Below, piece after piece: positions 8,198-16,778 of a stretch of 46,386 nucleotides of DNA (position 1 is its first letter; each line of letters starts with the position of its first letter). The position numbers and the translations under genes are program-made. The notes under the pieces are model-generated. The model was not told the origin of the DNA. It ran no database searches and was given only the letters and a program-made list of their open reading frames with translations. Source of the DNA: Clostridiales bacterium (GTDB lineage Bacteria > Bacillota > Clostridia > Oscillospirales > Acutalibacteraceae); NCBI GenBank assembly GCA_022801595.1, contig JAAWSO010000014.1:1-46386 (forward strand). Direction: 5' to 3'.

Positions 8198-8395
8198 TCA
8201 TTTCAATGCAATCCCTTTGTCCCGGCACAAGGCTCGGATACTGCGGTCGTACGTGGCTTCGCCTTCTTTGGAAAAGAAACAGCCCGGCACTCCTTCGTTA
8301 TGATCCCGATGATGCGCCACGCAGTCGCAGCATTTGCCATGTCTCGGGCAGGCATAGGTACAAGGACAGGGTCTGGTGTTGCTGCAAAGGTTCAT
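8198..8395 (-). CDS. DUF6485-type small cysteine-rich protein
   Basis: 65 aa. The N-terminal half carries the cysteine pattern CPCTYACPRHGKCCDCVAHH, with a further C in VPGCFF, matching the small DUF6485 family of likely metal-binding proteins found in anaerobes. Function is unknown. The start ATG has GAAGGAGGAG seven bases upstream. It is the first gene of a two-gene unit with the broken VOC gene. Confidence 0.75.
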   Translation of the reverse strand: MNLCSNTRPCPCTYACPRHGKCCDCVAHHRDHNEGVPGCFFSKEGEATYDRSIRALCRDKGIALK

Positions 8396-8547
8396 CTTTA
8401 CACTCCTCCTTCTCGTTGTTTTCCCCTTTATTCTACCGTATTTTTAGCAAAAAAGAAAGGAAATTTCCTATTTTTTGACGGGATTCGTTTTTTCGGGACC
8501 AAGCCAGTTTTCCATGGATACTTTTGATAAAAAACACTGGGAAATAC

Positions 8548-8576
8548 TTGAATTTTTTTCTGTTTTGTTATACAAT
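8548..8576 (+). promoter_or_regulatory. Predicted sigma-A promoter for the pgk-tpiA-gpmI run
   Basis: TTGAAT (8548-8553), 17-bp spacer, TACAAT (8571-8576), 60 bp before the pgk ATG. Both hexamers are close to consensus and no operator is obvious. The 240 bp between the DUF6485 start and pgk otherwise show nothing. Confidence 0.65.
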
Positions 8577-8636
8577 TGAAAAAGAAAAGACTGAGAATTC
8601 AATCTTTAAGAAATTACATAGGAGGAAGTGCTGGGT

Positions 8637-9833
8637 ATGAATTATTTAAACAAAAAGAATGTGGAAGATATTGATGTCAGCGCGAAACGGGTATTGGTTC
8701 GCTGTGATTTTAACGTCCCTTTTGATGAGAACGGGAATATTTCTGATCCCAAACGGATCAACGAAGCCTTAAAAACGATCCGTTATTTGGTCGAGCGCAA
8801 AGCAAAGGTCATCCTCTGCTCCCACCTGGGCCGTCCAAAGGGAGAATTCAACATGAAATACTCCCTCGCTCCGGTTGCCGCCTATTTAGGCAAAGCGCTG
8901 GGACAAGAGGTCAAAATGGCAAAGGATGTCATTGGGGAAAGCGCAAAATCCATTTCCGCTTCCCTTCAGGACGGAGAAGTCGCCTTACTGGAAAATGTTC
9001 GCTTCCACAAAGAGGAGGAAAAGAACGATCCTGCTTTTGCAAAAGAATTGGCTAGCCTGGCTGACCTCTATGTCAACGACGCTTTTGGCGCCGCTCACCG
9101 GGCACATGCTTCTACCGCCGGCGTGGCGGATTATCTGCCAGCCGTGTGCGGCTACCTGATTCAAAAGGAAATCACCGTGATGGGAGGAGCTTTGGCCAAT
9201 CCCAAACGTCCTTTCGTGGCCATCCTGGGCGGCTCTAAGGTATCCGACAAGATCGGGGTCATCACCAATCTGTTGGAAAAAGTGGATACCCTAATTATCG
9301 GCGGCGGAATGGCTTATACCTTCATGAACGCTTTGGGTTATTCCATCGGCACCTCCCTATGTGAGCCTGACAAGCTGGATCTGGCCAAAGATATGATGGC
9401 TAAGGCAAAGGAAAAGGGCGTGAAGTTCCTGATCCCAGTGGACAATGTAGTCGCCGATAAATTTGACAAAGACGCCGCCCATCAGATTGCGAAATCCGAT
9501 CAAATGCCGGAAGGCTGGATGGGCTTAGACATTGGGCCGGAAACCGCCGCCCTCTATGCAGACGCTGTGAAAGGCGCTGGAACCGTTATTTGGAATGGCC
9601 CGATGGGTGTTTTCGAGTGGGAAAACTTTGCAGCCGGCACGAAAGCAGTGGCTGCCGCCGTTGCGGAAAGCGGCGCGATCTCCATCATTGGCGGCGGTGA
9701 TTCCGCAGCGGCGGTGGAGAAATTTGGCTATGCCGATAAGATGGCCCATATTTCCACTGGCGGCGGCGCTTCTCTGGAATTGCTGGAAGGAAAGGTTCTG
9801 CCAGGTATCGCCTGCCTGAACGACAAAGGCTAA
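8637..9833 (+). CDS. pgk: Phosphoglycerate kinase
   Basis: 398 aa, the usual bacterial length. It transfers phosphate from 1,3-bisphosphoglycerate to ADP, the first ATP-yielding step of glycolysis, in the cytosol. The family signature is [13 protein letters not shown] near residue 20, with the substrate motifs HLGRPKG and [20 protein letters not shown], and the C-terminal nucleotide loop [13 protein letters not shown] plus [16 protein letters not shown] 8637 is preferred because AGGAGG is 11 bases upstream; the in-frame GTG at 8628 is only two bases from it. First gene of the glycolytic run. Confidence 0.97.
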   Translation: MNYLNKKNVEDIDVSAKRVLVRCDFNVPFDENGNISDPKRINEALKTIRYLVERKAKVILCSHLGRPKGEFNMKYSLAPVAAYLGKALGQEVKMAKDVIGESAKSISASLQDGEVALLENVRFHKEEEKNDPAFAKELASLADLYVNDAFGAAHRAHASTAGVADYLPAVCGYLIQKEITVMGGALANPKRPFVAILGGSKVSDKIGVITNLLEKVDTLIIGGGMAYTFMNALGYSIGTSLCEPDKLDLAKDMMAKAKEKGVKFLIPVDNVVADKFDKDAAHQIAKSDQMPEGWMGLDIGPETAALYADAVKGAGTVIWNGPMGVFEWENFAAGTKAVAAAVAESGAISIIGGGDSAAAVEKFGYADKMAHISTGGGASLELLEGKVLPGIACLNDKG

Positions 9834-9857
9834 GCATCCCATTTCAGACGGGGATCA

Positions 9858-9890
9858 AAAGGGCGGGGAATGTCTCCGCCCTTTATTTTT
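9858..9890 (+). terminator. Hairpin with T-run between pgk and tpiA
   Basis: Stem AAAGGGCGG / CCGCCCTTT followed by ATTTTT. It lies inside the gene run, so it may lower tpiA-gpmI expression relative to pgk, or tpiA may have its own promoter. Confidence 0.65.
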
Positions 9891-9939
9891 CCTGTTGGAA
9901 CAGGAATGAAAAGTAAGAGATAGAAAGAGGAGAACGCCC

Positions 9940-10704
9940 ATGAACAAAGAATTGAGAAAAGCCGTCATTGCCGGCAACTGGAAAATGAATAAAACCCCAG
10001 ACGAAGCCAAGGTTTTAATTGAGGAAATTATTCCCCTCGTAAAAGACGCTTCCTGCGACGTAGTGGTTTGCGTTCCATACGTGGACCTTTGCACTGCTGT
10101 TGCAGCTACCAAAGACACCAACATTGCTGTTGGCGCGGAAAACTGCCACTGGGAAACCAGCGGCGCTTTTACCGGGGAAATCTCCCCCTCCATGCTGACC
10201 GCCATGGGTGTGGAGTACGTCATCATCGGCCACAGCGAACGCCGCACCTATTTTGGGGAAACGGATGTTACGGTGAACAAACGGGTATGCGCCGCTTTGA
10301 AGGAAGGCCTGAAGGTTATCCTCTGCGTAGGCGAATACTTGGAACAACGGGAGCAAGGCGTCACCGCCGAACTGGTAGCGATGCAGACCAAAATTGCCCT
10401 GCAAGGCGTAGCCAAGGAGGATTTGAAACATATTATTATCGCATATGAGCCGGTTTGGGCCATCGGTACCGGATGCACTGCAACCGCCGAACAGGCCAAT
10501 GAAGTGTGCGCCTGCATCCGCAAAACCTTAGGGAATCTGTACTGTGAAGCTTGCGCAAATGGCGTGACCATCCAATACGGCGGTTCCATGAATGCCAAAA
10601 ATGCCGCTGAACTGCTGGCGCAACCGGATGTCGACGGTGGCCTAATCGGCGGCGCTTCCCTAAAAGCTCCTGACTTTGCCGCCATTGTAGCAGCAACCCA
10701 ATAA
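9940..10704 (+). CDS. tpiA: Triosephosphate isomerase
   Basis: 254 aa, full length. It interconverts dihydroxyacetone phosphate and glyceraldehyde 3-phosphate. The active-site Asn and Lys lie in AGNWKMN, the electrophilic His in IIGHSERR and the catalytic Glu in [12 protein letters not shown]; the phosphate loop is IQYGGSM and GGLIGGASL. The start ATG follows AGAGGAG. It lies about 100 bp after pgk and 29 bp before gpmI. Confidence 0.97.
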   Translation: MNKELRKAVIAGNWKMNKTPDEAKVLIEEIIPLVKDASCDVVVCVPYVDLCTAVAATKDTNIAVGAENCHWETSGAFTGEISPSMLTAMGVEYVIIGHSERRTYFGETDVTVNKRVCAALKEGLKVILCVGEYLEQREQGVTAELVAMQTKIALQGVAKEDLKHIIIAYEPVWAIGTGCTATAEQANEVCACIRKTLGNLYCEACANGVTIQYGGSMNAKNAAELLAQPDVDGGLIGGASLKAPDFAAIVAATQ

Positions 10705-10733
10705 GTTTTTATTGCAACAGAAAGGCTAATGCT

Positions 10734-12254
10734 ATGAAAAAACCATTACTTTTGATGATCCTGGACGGGTTCGGAATCGGAGAGCATACCGGCAATGCCA
10801 TTGAAGCGGCTGCAACCCCCAATTTAGACCGCTTATTTGCGGAAAATCCCACCACTCAAATCGGCGCTTCCGGCTTAAACGTAGGCTTGCCGGATGACCA
10901 AATGGGAAATTCGGAAGTGGGCCACACCAATATCGGCGCCGGTCGGATTGTATACCAAGAGCTGACCCGGATTACCAAAGCCATTGAAGAAGGCTCCTTC
11001 TTTGAAAATCAAGTGTTGGGCCAGGCCATGGAGCAGGTTGTGGCCAACAGCTCCTCCCTGCATCTGATGGGACTGTTATCCGACGGCGGAGTTCACAGCC
11101 ACAATTCCCACTTGTACGCCCTGGTCGAAATGGCCAAGCGCAAGGGGATTGAAAAGGTGTATATCCACGCATTCCTGGATGGCCGGGATGTACCGCCTAG
11201 CTCCGGCCAGGGATATGTTGCGGATTGCCAGAAAAAGCTGGCGGAAATTGGTGTAGGTAACATTGCGACCGTTATGGGCCGCTACTACGCTATGGATCGT
11301 GACAACCGCTGGGAACGGGTGGAAAAAGCCTACGCTGCCATGGTGTATGGCGAAGGTATTGGAGCGGAATGTCCAGAAAAGGCCGTGGCAAAATCCTATG
11401 AGGAAGGTGTGACCGATGAGTTCGTCCTGCCCACGGTATGCGATCCAAACGGCAAGATTCAGCCGAAGGATTCGGTGGTGTTCTTCAACTTCCGTCCAGA
11501 CCGTGCCCGGGAGATCACCCGCTGTTTGGTAGACTCAGAGTTTAACGGCTTCCCCCGCAGAAACGGTTTCTTCCCGCTTACCTTCGTGTGCATGACCCAA
11601 TACGACGCGACCATGCCCAATGTTTCCGTGGCATTCCGTCCCCAGAGCCTAAAAAATACCCTGGGCGAATATCTCTCGGAACAAGGCATGACTCAACTTC
11701 GGATTGCAGAAACCGAAAAATACGCTCATGTAACCTTTTTCTTTAACGGCGGCGTGGAAACCGTATATCCCGGTGAGGATCGAATTTTGATCCCTTCACC
11801 AGAAGTGGCCACCTATGATTTAAAGCCAGAAATGAGCGCCTATGAGGTCACGGACGCACTGATTCCACGCATCGAAAGCGGGGACTACGATGTGATTGTG
11901 CTGAACTTTGCCAATTGCGACATGGTTGGCCACACTGGTATATTCGAAGCGGCCAAAGCAGCGGTGGAAGCAGTTGACGTTTGCGTTGGAAAAATCACCG
12001 ACGCCATTGCTAAAATGGGCGGCGTGACCCTGATCACCGCTGACCACGGCAACGCGGATAAGATGTATGAGGAGGATGGCTCCCCCTTCACTGCCCATAC
12101 CACCAATCCAGTTCCCTTCTGTGTGGTGGGCTATCCCTGCACCCTTCGCAGCGGCGGTATTCTGGCAGACATTGCCCCTACCATGTTAAAAATCCTAGCT
12201 CTTCCCCAGCCAAAAGAAATGACTGGAGAAAGTATCATAACACTCCTGCGATAA
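10734..12254 (+). CDS. gpmI: 2,3-bisphosphoglycerate-independent phosphoglycerate mutase
   Basis: 506 aa, typical iPGM length. It converts 3-phosphoglycerate to 2-phosphoglycerate through a phosphoserine intermediate with Mn ions. The alkaline-phosphatase-fold metal site starts at MILDGFG and continues as TADHGNAD and HTTNPVPF. The nucleophilic Ser is in [16 protein letters not shown], with DGRDVPPSS and RFRPDRARE-type phosphate contacts (here [11 protein letters not shown]). It completes the pgk-tpiA-gpmI segment and is followed by a terminator. gap and eno are not in the window. Confidence 0.97.
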   Translation: MKKPLLLMILDGFGIGEHTGNAIEAAATPNLDRLFAENPTTQIGASGLNVGLPDDQMGNSEVGHTNIGAGRIVYQELTRITKAIEEGSFFENQVLGQAMEQVVANSSSLHLMGLLSDGGVHSHNSHLYALVEMAKRKGIEKVYIHAFLDGRDVPPSSGQGYVADCQKKLAEIGVGNIATVMGRYYAMDRDNRWERVEKAYAAMVYGEGIGAECPEKAVAKSYEEGVTDEFVLPTVCDPNGKIQPKDSVVFFNFRPDRAREITRCLVDSEFNGFPRRNGFFPLTFVCMTQYDATMPNVSVAFRPQSLKNTLGEYLSEQGMTQLRIAETEKYAHVTFFFNGGVETVYPGEDRILIPSPEVATYDLKPEMSAYEVTDALIPRIESGDYDVIVLNFANCDMVGHTGIFEAAKAAVEAVDVCVGKITDAIAKMGGVTLITADHGNADKMYEEDGSPFTAHTTNPVPFCVVGYPCTLRSGGILADIAPTMLKILALPQPKEMTGESIITLLR

Positions 12255-12352
12255 GCATATTGCGCCCCTCAGCATATCTTCCCGATAAATTTGACGCACG
12301 CCCCCTGGCTTCGTGGGGTTATTCTACCTAAATCCGGTTCGGACCACTGCTG

Positions 12353-12388
12353 AAACATCCCTATCTCAACAGGATAGGGATGTTTTTT
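12353..12388 (+). terminator. Rho-independent terminator after gpmI
   Basis: 12-bp stem AACATCCCTATC / GATAGGGATGTT with a short loop and a T-run. It sits about 100 bp past the gpmI stop. The rest of 12255-12574 holds only this hairpin and the promoter of the next gene. Confidence 0.85.
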
Positions 12389-12502
12389 CTTTCCACCAGA
12401 GCTTAAACCTCCTTAAGAATTTGGATCAGAGGGCTATTCGTCCCCTATCTTCCTACTTGATCGCAAAAAAAATATCAAATTTGTAATGTAGGCCCCAAGT
12501 GT

Positions 12503-12531
12503 TTGCCTCCCTGGATAAAACATGATAAAAT
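12503..12531 (+). promoter_or_regulatory. Predicted sigma-A promoter of the binding-lipoprotein gene
   Basis: TTGCCT (12503-12508), 17-bp spacer, TAAAAT (12526-12531), 43 bp before the ATG at 12575. Confidence 0.6.
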
Positions 12532-12574
12532 AGGAGAAAATGAGTACCGATTGCTATGTTTTGAGGATATCGAA

Positions 12575-14185
12575 ATGAAAAAATTAACCGCTTTGATCGC
12601 CTGTCTGCTTGTTTTGGTTCCCTTTCTGCTCGTTTCTGGCTGCTCAAGCAGCTTACCTGCCTCGGCCAACCAATCCATCTCCTATCAGCTCACCCAGGAA
12701 CCGGTGACGTTAGACCCCCAAATTGCCTCCGATCCCGCCGCTGTTGTGGTGGTGGAGGCTCTGTTTGAAGGGCTGGTACGCTTGGACAAGGAAAACAATC
12801 CCTATCCTGGCGTAGCCAAAAGCTGGATAGCCAACATCGACTACACCCAATTTACCTTTTCCCTGCGGGAGGATGCCGTTTGGTCCAATGGAAATCCAGT
12901 CACCGCCCATGATTTTGTTTACGCTTTCCAACGTGCGTTAACCCCATCCACCGGTTCCACGACTGCTTCTTCCATGTACTGCATAAAAAATGCCAAACAG
13001 GTTCACACTGGCGCTTTGTCCGCTAGTGAACTGGGCGTCTCCGCTTTGGACTCCCATACCTTGGTGATCAATCTGGAATACACTTATGAAGATTTTCCCG
13101 CGTTGACTGCCACAGCCCCCTTTATGCCTTGTAACCAAACCTTCTTTGAAAGCACCGAAGGGCAATATTGCCTGGAAGCCAAGTTCATTTTGGGAAACGG
13201 CCCGTTTGTCATGAGCAACCGGTATGCGTGGACCCATGGGGAATCTATGAAACTTTCCCGTTCATCCAGCTATGTGGGGGATCAGCCAGTATATCCATCC
13301 AGCCTGAATTTCACCATAAAATCCTATGAGCTGGCGGAAGCGTTCCATCTTCTTACTAACGGAGATACGGACGCCGCTCCCATCGCTTCTTCCTCGCTGG
13401 AGTCCGCAGAACAGGCAGGTTGTACCATCACTGCCTTTCAAGACACCACTTGGGGGCTGTGCTTCAACACCTCGTCGGAACTAATGAAACATACTGCGAT
13501 CCGCAAGGCGTTTGTCCAGACCCTGAACCGGGACGCCCTCTTCCAGCACCTGCCCAAAAACACCGCCATTGCCAACGATATCATCAATCCTGATACTACT
13601 TTCCTTGGTCAAAACTACCGATCCCAAGCCGGTTCGGATTTTTATCTCAAACAGGACGATGCCTCTCTGCAAGCGGCCTTAGCCGCCCTGCCGTCCTTGA
13701 ATCTAGAAGCTATGCCGTCGGTCACGGTGCTATGTCCAGATACCACCGAAGCCAAACGGATGGTCAATGAAATGATCGCCACCTGGAATACAAAAATGGG
13801 CAATTATTTTAATATGGAACCGCTGTCCGAGGATGCCCTTGCCAAACGGGTTGCCAACGGAAAATATGACATTGTTTTGTACCCCATCCGCGCCAAAGGT
13901 CAGGAACCGGTTCAGCTGCTTTCCCTATTCCAATCAGACAGTGAATCCAACCCGGCCTTTCTGAAAGATCCAGCTTACGATGCTCTGCTGACTTCTGCCG
14001 AATCCAGCCAAGGAACTGAAAGCCTTTCCTATTATGTGGCTGCGGAAAAATATCTAAATGACCAGTGTGTTTTCTATCCCCTTTACTACGAAAGCCGCTA
14101 CTACGCGACCGCCCCTGGCGTATCCGGCATTGTGTTCCATCCCTACGACGCCGGCATTGATTTTATCCGCACTGAAAAAGAATAA
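12575..14185 (+). CDS. Extracellular solute-binding lipoprotein (oligopeptide/OppA type, SBP family 5)
   Basis: 536 aa. The N-terminal lipoprotein signal has a lipobox VSGC with the modified Cys at residue 23, so the mature protein is anchored outside the membrane. Family-5 features include the opening LTQEPVTLDPQIASDPAAVVV, LFEGLVRLDKENN-PGVAKSW, FTFSLREDAVWSNGNPVTAHDFVYAFQRAL, and TAIRKAFVQTLNRD later. These proteins deliver peptides to an ABC importer, but no permease or ATPase gene is adjacent, so this is an orphan receptor. ATG 12575 was chosen because the signal peptide starts there and GAGGAT lies eight bases upstream. It has its own promoter and terminator. Confidence 0.88.
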   Translation: MKKLTALIACLLVLVPFLLVSGCSSSLPASANQSISYQLTQEPVTLDPQIASDPAAVVVVEALFEGLVRLDKENNPYPGVAKSWIANIDYTQFTFSLREDAVWSNGNPVTAHDFVYAFQRALTPSTGSTTASSMYCIKNAKQVHTGALSASELGVSALDSHTLVINLEYTYEDFPALTATAPFMPCNQTFFESTEGQYCLEAKFILGNGPFVMSNRYAWTHGESMKLSRSSSYVGDQPVYPSSLNFTIKSYELAEAFHLLTNGDTDAAPIASSSLESAEQAGCTITAFQDTTWGLCFNTSSELMKHTAIRKAFVQTLNRDALFQHLPKNTAIANDIINPDTTFLGQNYRSQAGSDFYLKQDDASLQAALAALPSLNLEAMPSVTVLCPDTTEAKRMVNEMIATWNTKMGNYFNMEPLSEDALAKRVANGKYDIVLYPIRAKGQEPVQLLSLFQSDSESNPAFLKDPAYDALLTSAESSQGTESLSYYVAAEKYLNDQCVFYPLYYESRYYATAPGVSGIVFHPYDAGIDFIRTEKE

Positions 14186-14224
14186 AAAACAGGCAGAACC
14201 AAAATCAGTTCTGCCTGTTTTTCT
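14185..14224. terminator. Bidirectional terminator between the lipoprotein gene and iorB
   Basis: 15-bp perfect stem (14185-14199 and 14208-14222) with A-run and T-run flanks on both sides, placed between convergent genes. Confidence 0.85.
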
Positions 14225-14236
14225 TTTTGTATGAAA

Positions 14237-14818
14237 TTATTCCGCGTGATAGCCCAGCTCAAAGGCTTTTTCATTCAGTTCCACAAACTTCTTAGGAACC
14301 GTCGTGCGGATCGTATCCAGCCAAACTTGTTTGTCCAAGTCCAGATATTTGGCCATGGCGCCGATCAGCACCACATTGACCGCCTTGGAAGAACCAGCTT
14401 CTTCCGCCAGTTTCAGGGCATCCAACGCTAAAATATGAGCGCCCTGGTCCTTCATCTTGGCGATCAATTCCTGCGGGTAGGAAGCCGCTCCCGTGACCAC
14501 CGGCATCGGGTCAATTTCCTGGGTATTGACGACCAGCATGCCGTCCTTTTTCAGGCAAGGCAACGCCCGCGCCGCTTCCAACTGTTCGAAAGCCAGGATA
14601 ATATCCGCCTCACCGTTCTGGATCATGGGAGAATGGACGCAACTGCCGTATCGAACATAAGTGACCACAGATCCACCCCGCTGGCTCATACCGTGAACCT
14701 CGGATACCTTCACATCGTAGCCCTGACTAAGCATGGCGCTGCCCAATACCCGGCTGGCAAGCAGGGTACCCTGCCCTCCCACACCGACAATCATAATGCT
14801 TTTTCCTGTGTTACTCAT
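14237..14818 (-). CDS. iorB: Indolepyruvate ferredoxin oxidoreductase, beta subunit
   Basis: 193 aa, the pyruvate:ferredoxin oxidoreductase gamma-like subunit. It begins MSNTGKSIMIVGVGGQGTLLASRVLG, the family hallmark, and continues with VHGMSQRGGSVVTYVRYG and IILAFEQLEAAR. With IorA it oxidatively decarboxylates aryl pyruvates to aryl-acetyl-CoA and reduces ferredoxin. ATG 14818 overlaps the iorA stop as ATGA, with GGAGGTGG upstream, which implies translational coupling. A longer in-frame extension upstream lies inside iorA and is rejected. Confidence 0.93.
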   Translation of the reverse strand: MSNTGKSIMIVGVGGQGTLLASRVLGSAMLSQGYDVKVSEVHGMSQRGGSVVTYVRYGSCVHSPMIQNGEADIILAFEQLEAARALPCLKKDGMLVVNTQEIDPMPVVTGAASYPQELIAKMKDQGAHILALDALKLAEEAGSSKAVNVVLIGAMAKYLDLDKQVWLDTIRTTVPKKFVELNEKAFELGYHAE

Positions 14819-16557
14819 GCTTCCACCTCCGGCTTTTGGATTGCCTTTGGACCGCACAGATCCAGGCACAAACCGCAGCCCACACATTGGTTGCGGTCAA
14901 TTTCCGCTTTGCCATCCCGCATACTGATTGCCGGGCAACCGATGCCCATACAGGCGGTACAGCCTACGCAGCGTTCCGGCTCCACAAAGAAGGAAGGCTC
15001 CAACTTCACGTATTTCAGCAATACGCAAGGGCGGCGGCTAATGATCACCGAAGGCTCTTCCGCAGCCAGTTCTTCCCGGATTGCCGCCCGGGTTTCTTTC
15101 AAATCATAAGGATCTATCACACGGACACGATGAATGCCAACGGCATGACAAAGAGCTTCCAGATCAACCGCAGCAGTTGCGTCGCCCCGGATGGTCTTTC
15201 CAGTGGTTGGGTTCTCCTGGTGTCCAGTCATGCCAGTAATAGAGTTGTCCAGAATGATCACCACAGAATTACTCTTGTTATAGGCAATGTCAATCAGTCC
15301 AGTAATACCGGAGTGGATAAAGGTGGAGTCTCCGATCACAGCCACCGCTTTCTTTTCCCCTTCCGCGCCCCGGGCTTTGTTGTAGCCGTGGAGGCCGGAT
15401 ATGGACCCGCCCATACACACGCAGGTATCCATGGCTCCCAAAGGAGCGGAAGCGCCCAATGTGTAACAGCCGATATCACCGCTGACAAAAACATTCTCTT
15501 TTTTCAATGCATAGAATATGCCACGATGGGGACAGCCGCAGCACATAACCGGAGGACGCACGGGAATCGGTTCTTCCAGCGCCATGGAGGAATCATCCTG
15601 CCCATTCATCAGTTTCGCAATCAGCTTTTGAGAGAACTCGCCGCAAAGCGGGAATTTCTCCTTGCCAATTACCTTCACACCAATGGTATGGCAGTGATTC
15701 TCAATCACAGGATCCAGTTCTTCGATTACATACAAGGTTTCCACCATGCCGGAAAATGTTTTGATCAGATCCACTGGCAACGGATGAACCATACCCAGCT
15801 TTAAGTAAGATACGTTATCACCCAAGGCTTCCTGGGCATATTGGTAGACAGCGCCGGATACAATCACGCCGATTTTGCTGTTATTATCCTCAATGCGGTT
15901 GATCTCACAGGTTTCCGCCCACTCCATTAGCTTTTGGGTGCGGGCTTCCACCATATCGTGCTTCGGACGAGCAAATGCGGGAAGCATAACGTTCTTTGCC
16001 TGGTTCTTCTCATAAGGCCTGAGCGGAACCTCTTCCCGCTCCTGCAAATCCACAATACTACAGGAGTGAGCGATCCGAGTGGTCAGGCGCAGGATTACTG
16101 GGGTATCGAAGGTTTCCGAAAGCGTATAGGCCAGCTTGGTAAAGGAGCAGCATTCCTGGGAATCCGAAGGCTCCAGCATTGGCACCTTGGCCGCAATGGC
16201 ATAGTTCCGGGAATCCTGTTCGTTTTGGGAAGAATGCATGCCCGGATCGTCCGCCACACCAATCACTATGCCGCCGGTCACGCCGATATACGACATGGTG
16301 AACAACGGGTCAGCAGCTACATTCAAGCCTACATGCTTCATGGCGCAGAAAGAGCGGGCTCCGCCAAAAGACGCTCCTGCCGCTACCTCCATCGCCACTT
16401 TCTCATTGGGCGCCCACTCGCAGTACATTTCGTCGTACTTGGCGGCAGCTTCCGTAATTTCCGTGCTGGGCGTGCCGGGATAACTGGATACCACACGCAC
16501 GCCAGCTTCATACAGGCCACGGGCAACCGCCTCATTGCCTAATAGTAATTTTTTCAT
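14815..16557 (-). CDS. iorA: Indolepyruvate ferredoxin oxidoreductase, alpha subunit
   Basis: 580 aa, close to the usual length. The N-terminal pyrimidine-binding TPP region contains SSYPGTPSTEI and EWAPNEKVAMEVAAGAS. The C-terminal half has the TPP diphosphate motif starting GDSTF and ending with Asn in LDNSITGMTGHQ. Two ferredoxin-like clusters follow: CVGCTACMGIGCP, and CVGCGLCLDLC ending CGPKAI. Together with iorB it forms a two-subunit enzyme used in aromatic amino-acid fermentation or reverse synthesis. ATG 16557 has GGAGGTAGGT upstream. No phenylacetate-CoA ligase gene is adjacent, unlike many iorAB loci. Confidence 0.95.
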   Translation of the reverse strand: MKKLLLGNEAVARGLYEAGVRVVSSYPGTPSTEITEAAAKYDEMYCEWAPNEKVAMEVAAGASFGGARSFCAMKHVGLNVAADPLFTMSYIGVTGGIVIGVADDPGMHSSQNEQDSRNYAIAAKVPMLEPSDSQECCSFTKLAYTLSETFDTPVILRLTTRIAHSCSIVDLQEREEVPLRPYEKNQAKNVMLPAFARPKHDMVEARTQKLMEWAETCEINRIEDNNSKIGVIVSGAVYQYAQEALGDNVSYLKLGMVHPLPVDLIKTFSGMVETLYVIEELDPVIENHCHTIGVKVIGKEKFPLCGEFSQKLIAKLMNGQDDSSMALEEPIPVRPPVMCCGCPHRGIFYALKKENVFVSGDIGCYTLGASAPLGAMDTCVCMGGSISGLHGYNKARGAEGEKKAVAVIGDSTFIHSGITGLIDIAYNKSNSVVIILDNSITGMTGHQENPTTGKTIRGDATAAVDLEALCHAVGIHRVRVIDPYDLKETRAAIREELAAEEPSVIISRRPCVLLKYVKLEPSFFVEPERCVGCTACMGIGCPAISMRDGKAEIDRNQCVGCGLCLDLCGPKAIQKPEVEA

Positions 16558-16729
16558 ACCTACCTCCAACAGGAGAGCAAATCCATTGCCCTTCCATTCA
16601 TCTTTCTGTTTGCAGAGAAAACAGGGAAATCCAACCATCCCAGACTGGAAATGGCAACCATACAAAAACAGAACCGATGATTTGACTTATTTCATAAAAT
16701 CCTCCCTGTTTCCATGTCATATCTTCATT

Positions 16730-16758
16730 ATTGTACCTCTTTTTCCCTCGTATTGCAA
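16730..16758 (-). promoter_or_regulatory. Predicted sigma-A promoter for iorAB
   Basis: Minus strand TTGCAA, 17-bp spacer, TACAAT, just after the phoR stop. It gives a leader of about 165 nt before iorA. Within the leader GGGAGG is followed by ATG-AAA-TAA, a two-codon ORF near 16697. No known riboswitch was recognised. Confidence 0.6.
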
Positions 16759-16778
16759 GCATTGGAGCCATATAAAAT

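Noticed and set aside
8628-8636. GTG start for pgk
   Set aside because: Only two bases from AGGAGG; ATG 8637 is better spaced and fits the family N-terminus.
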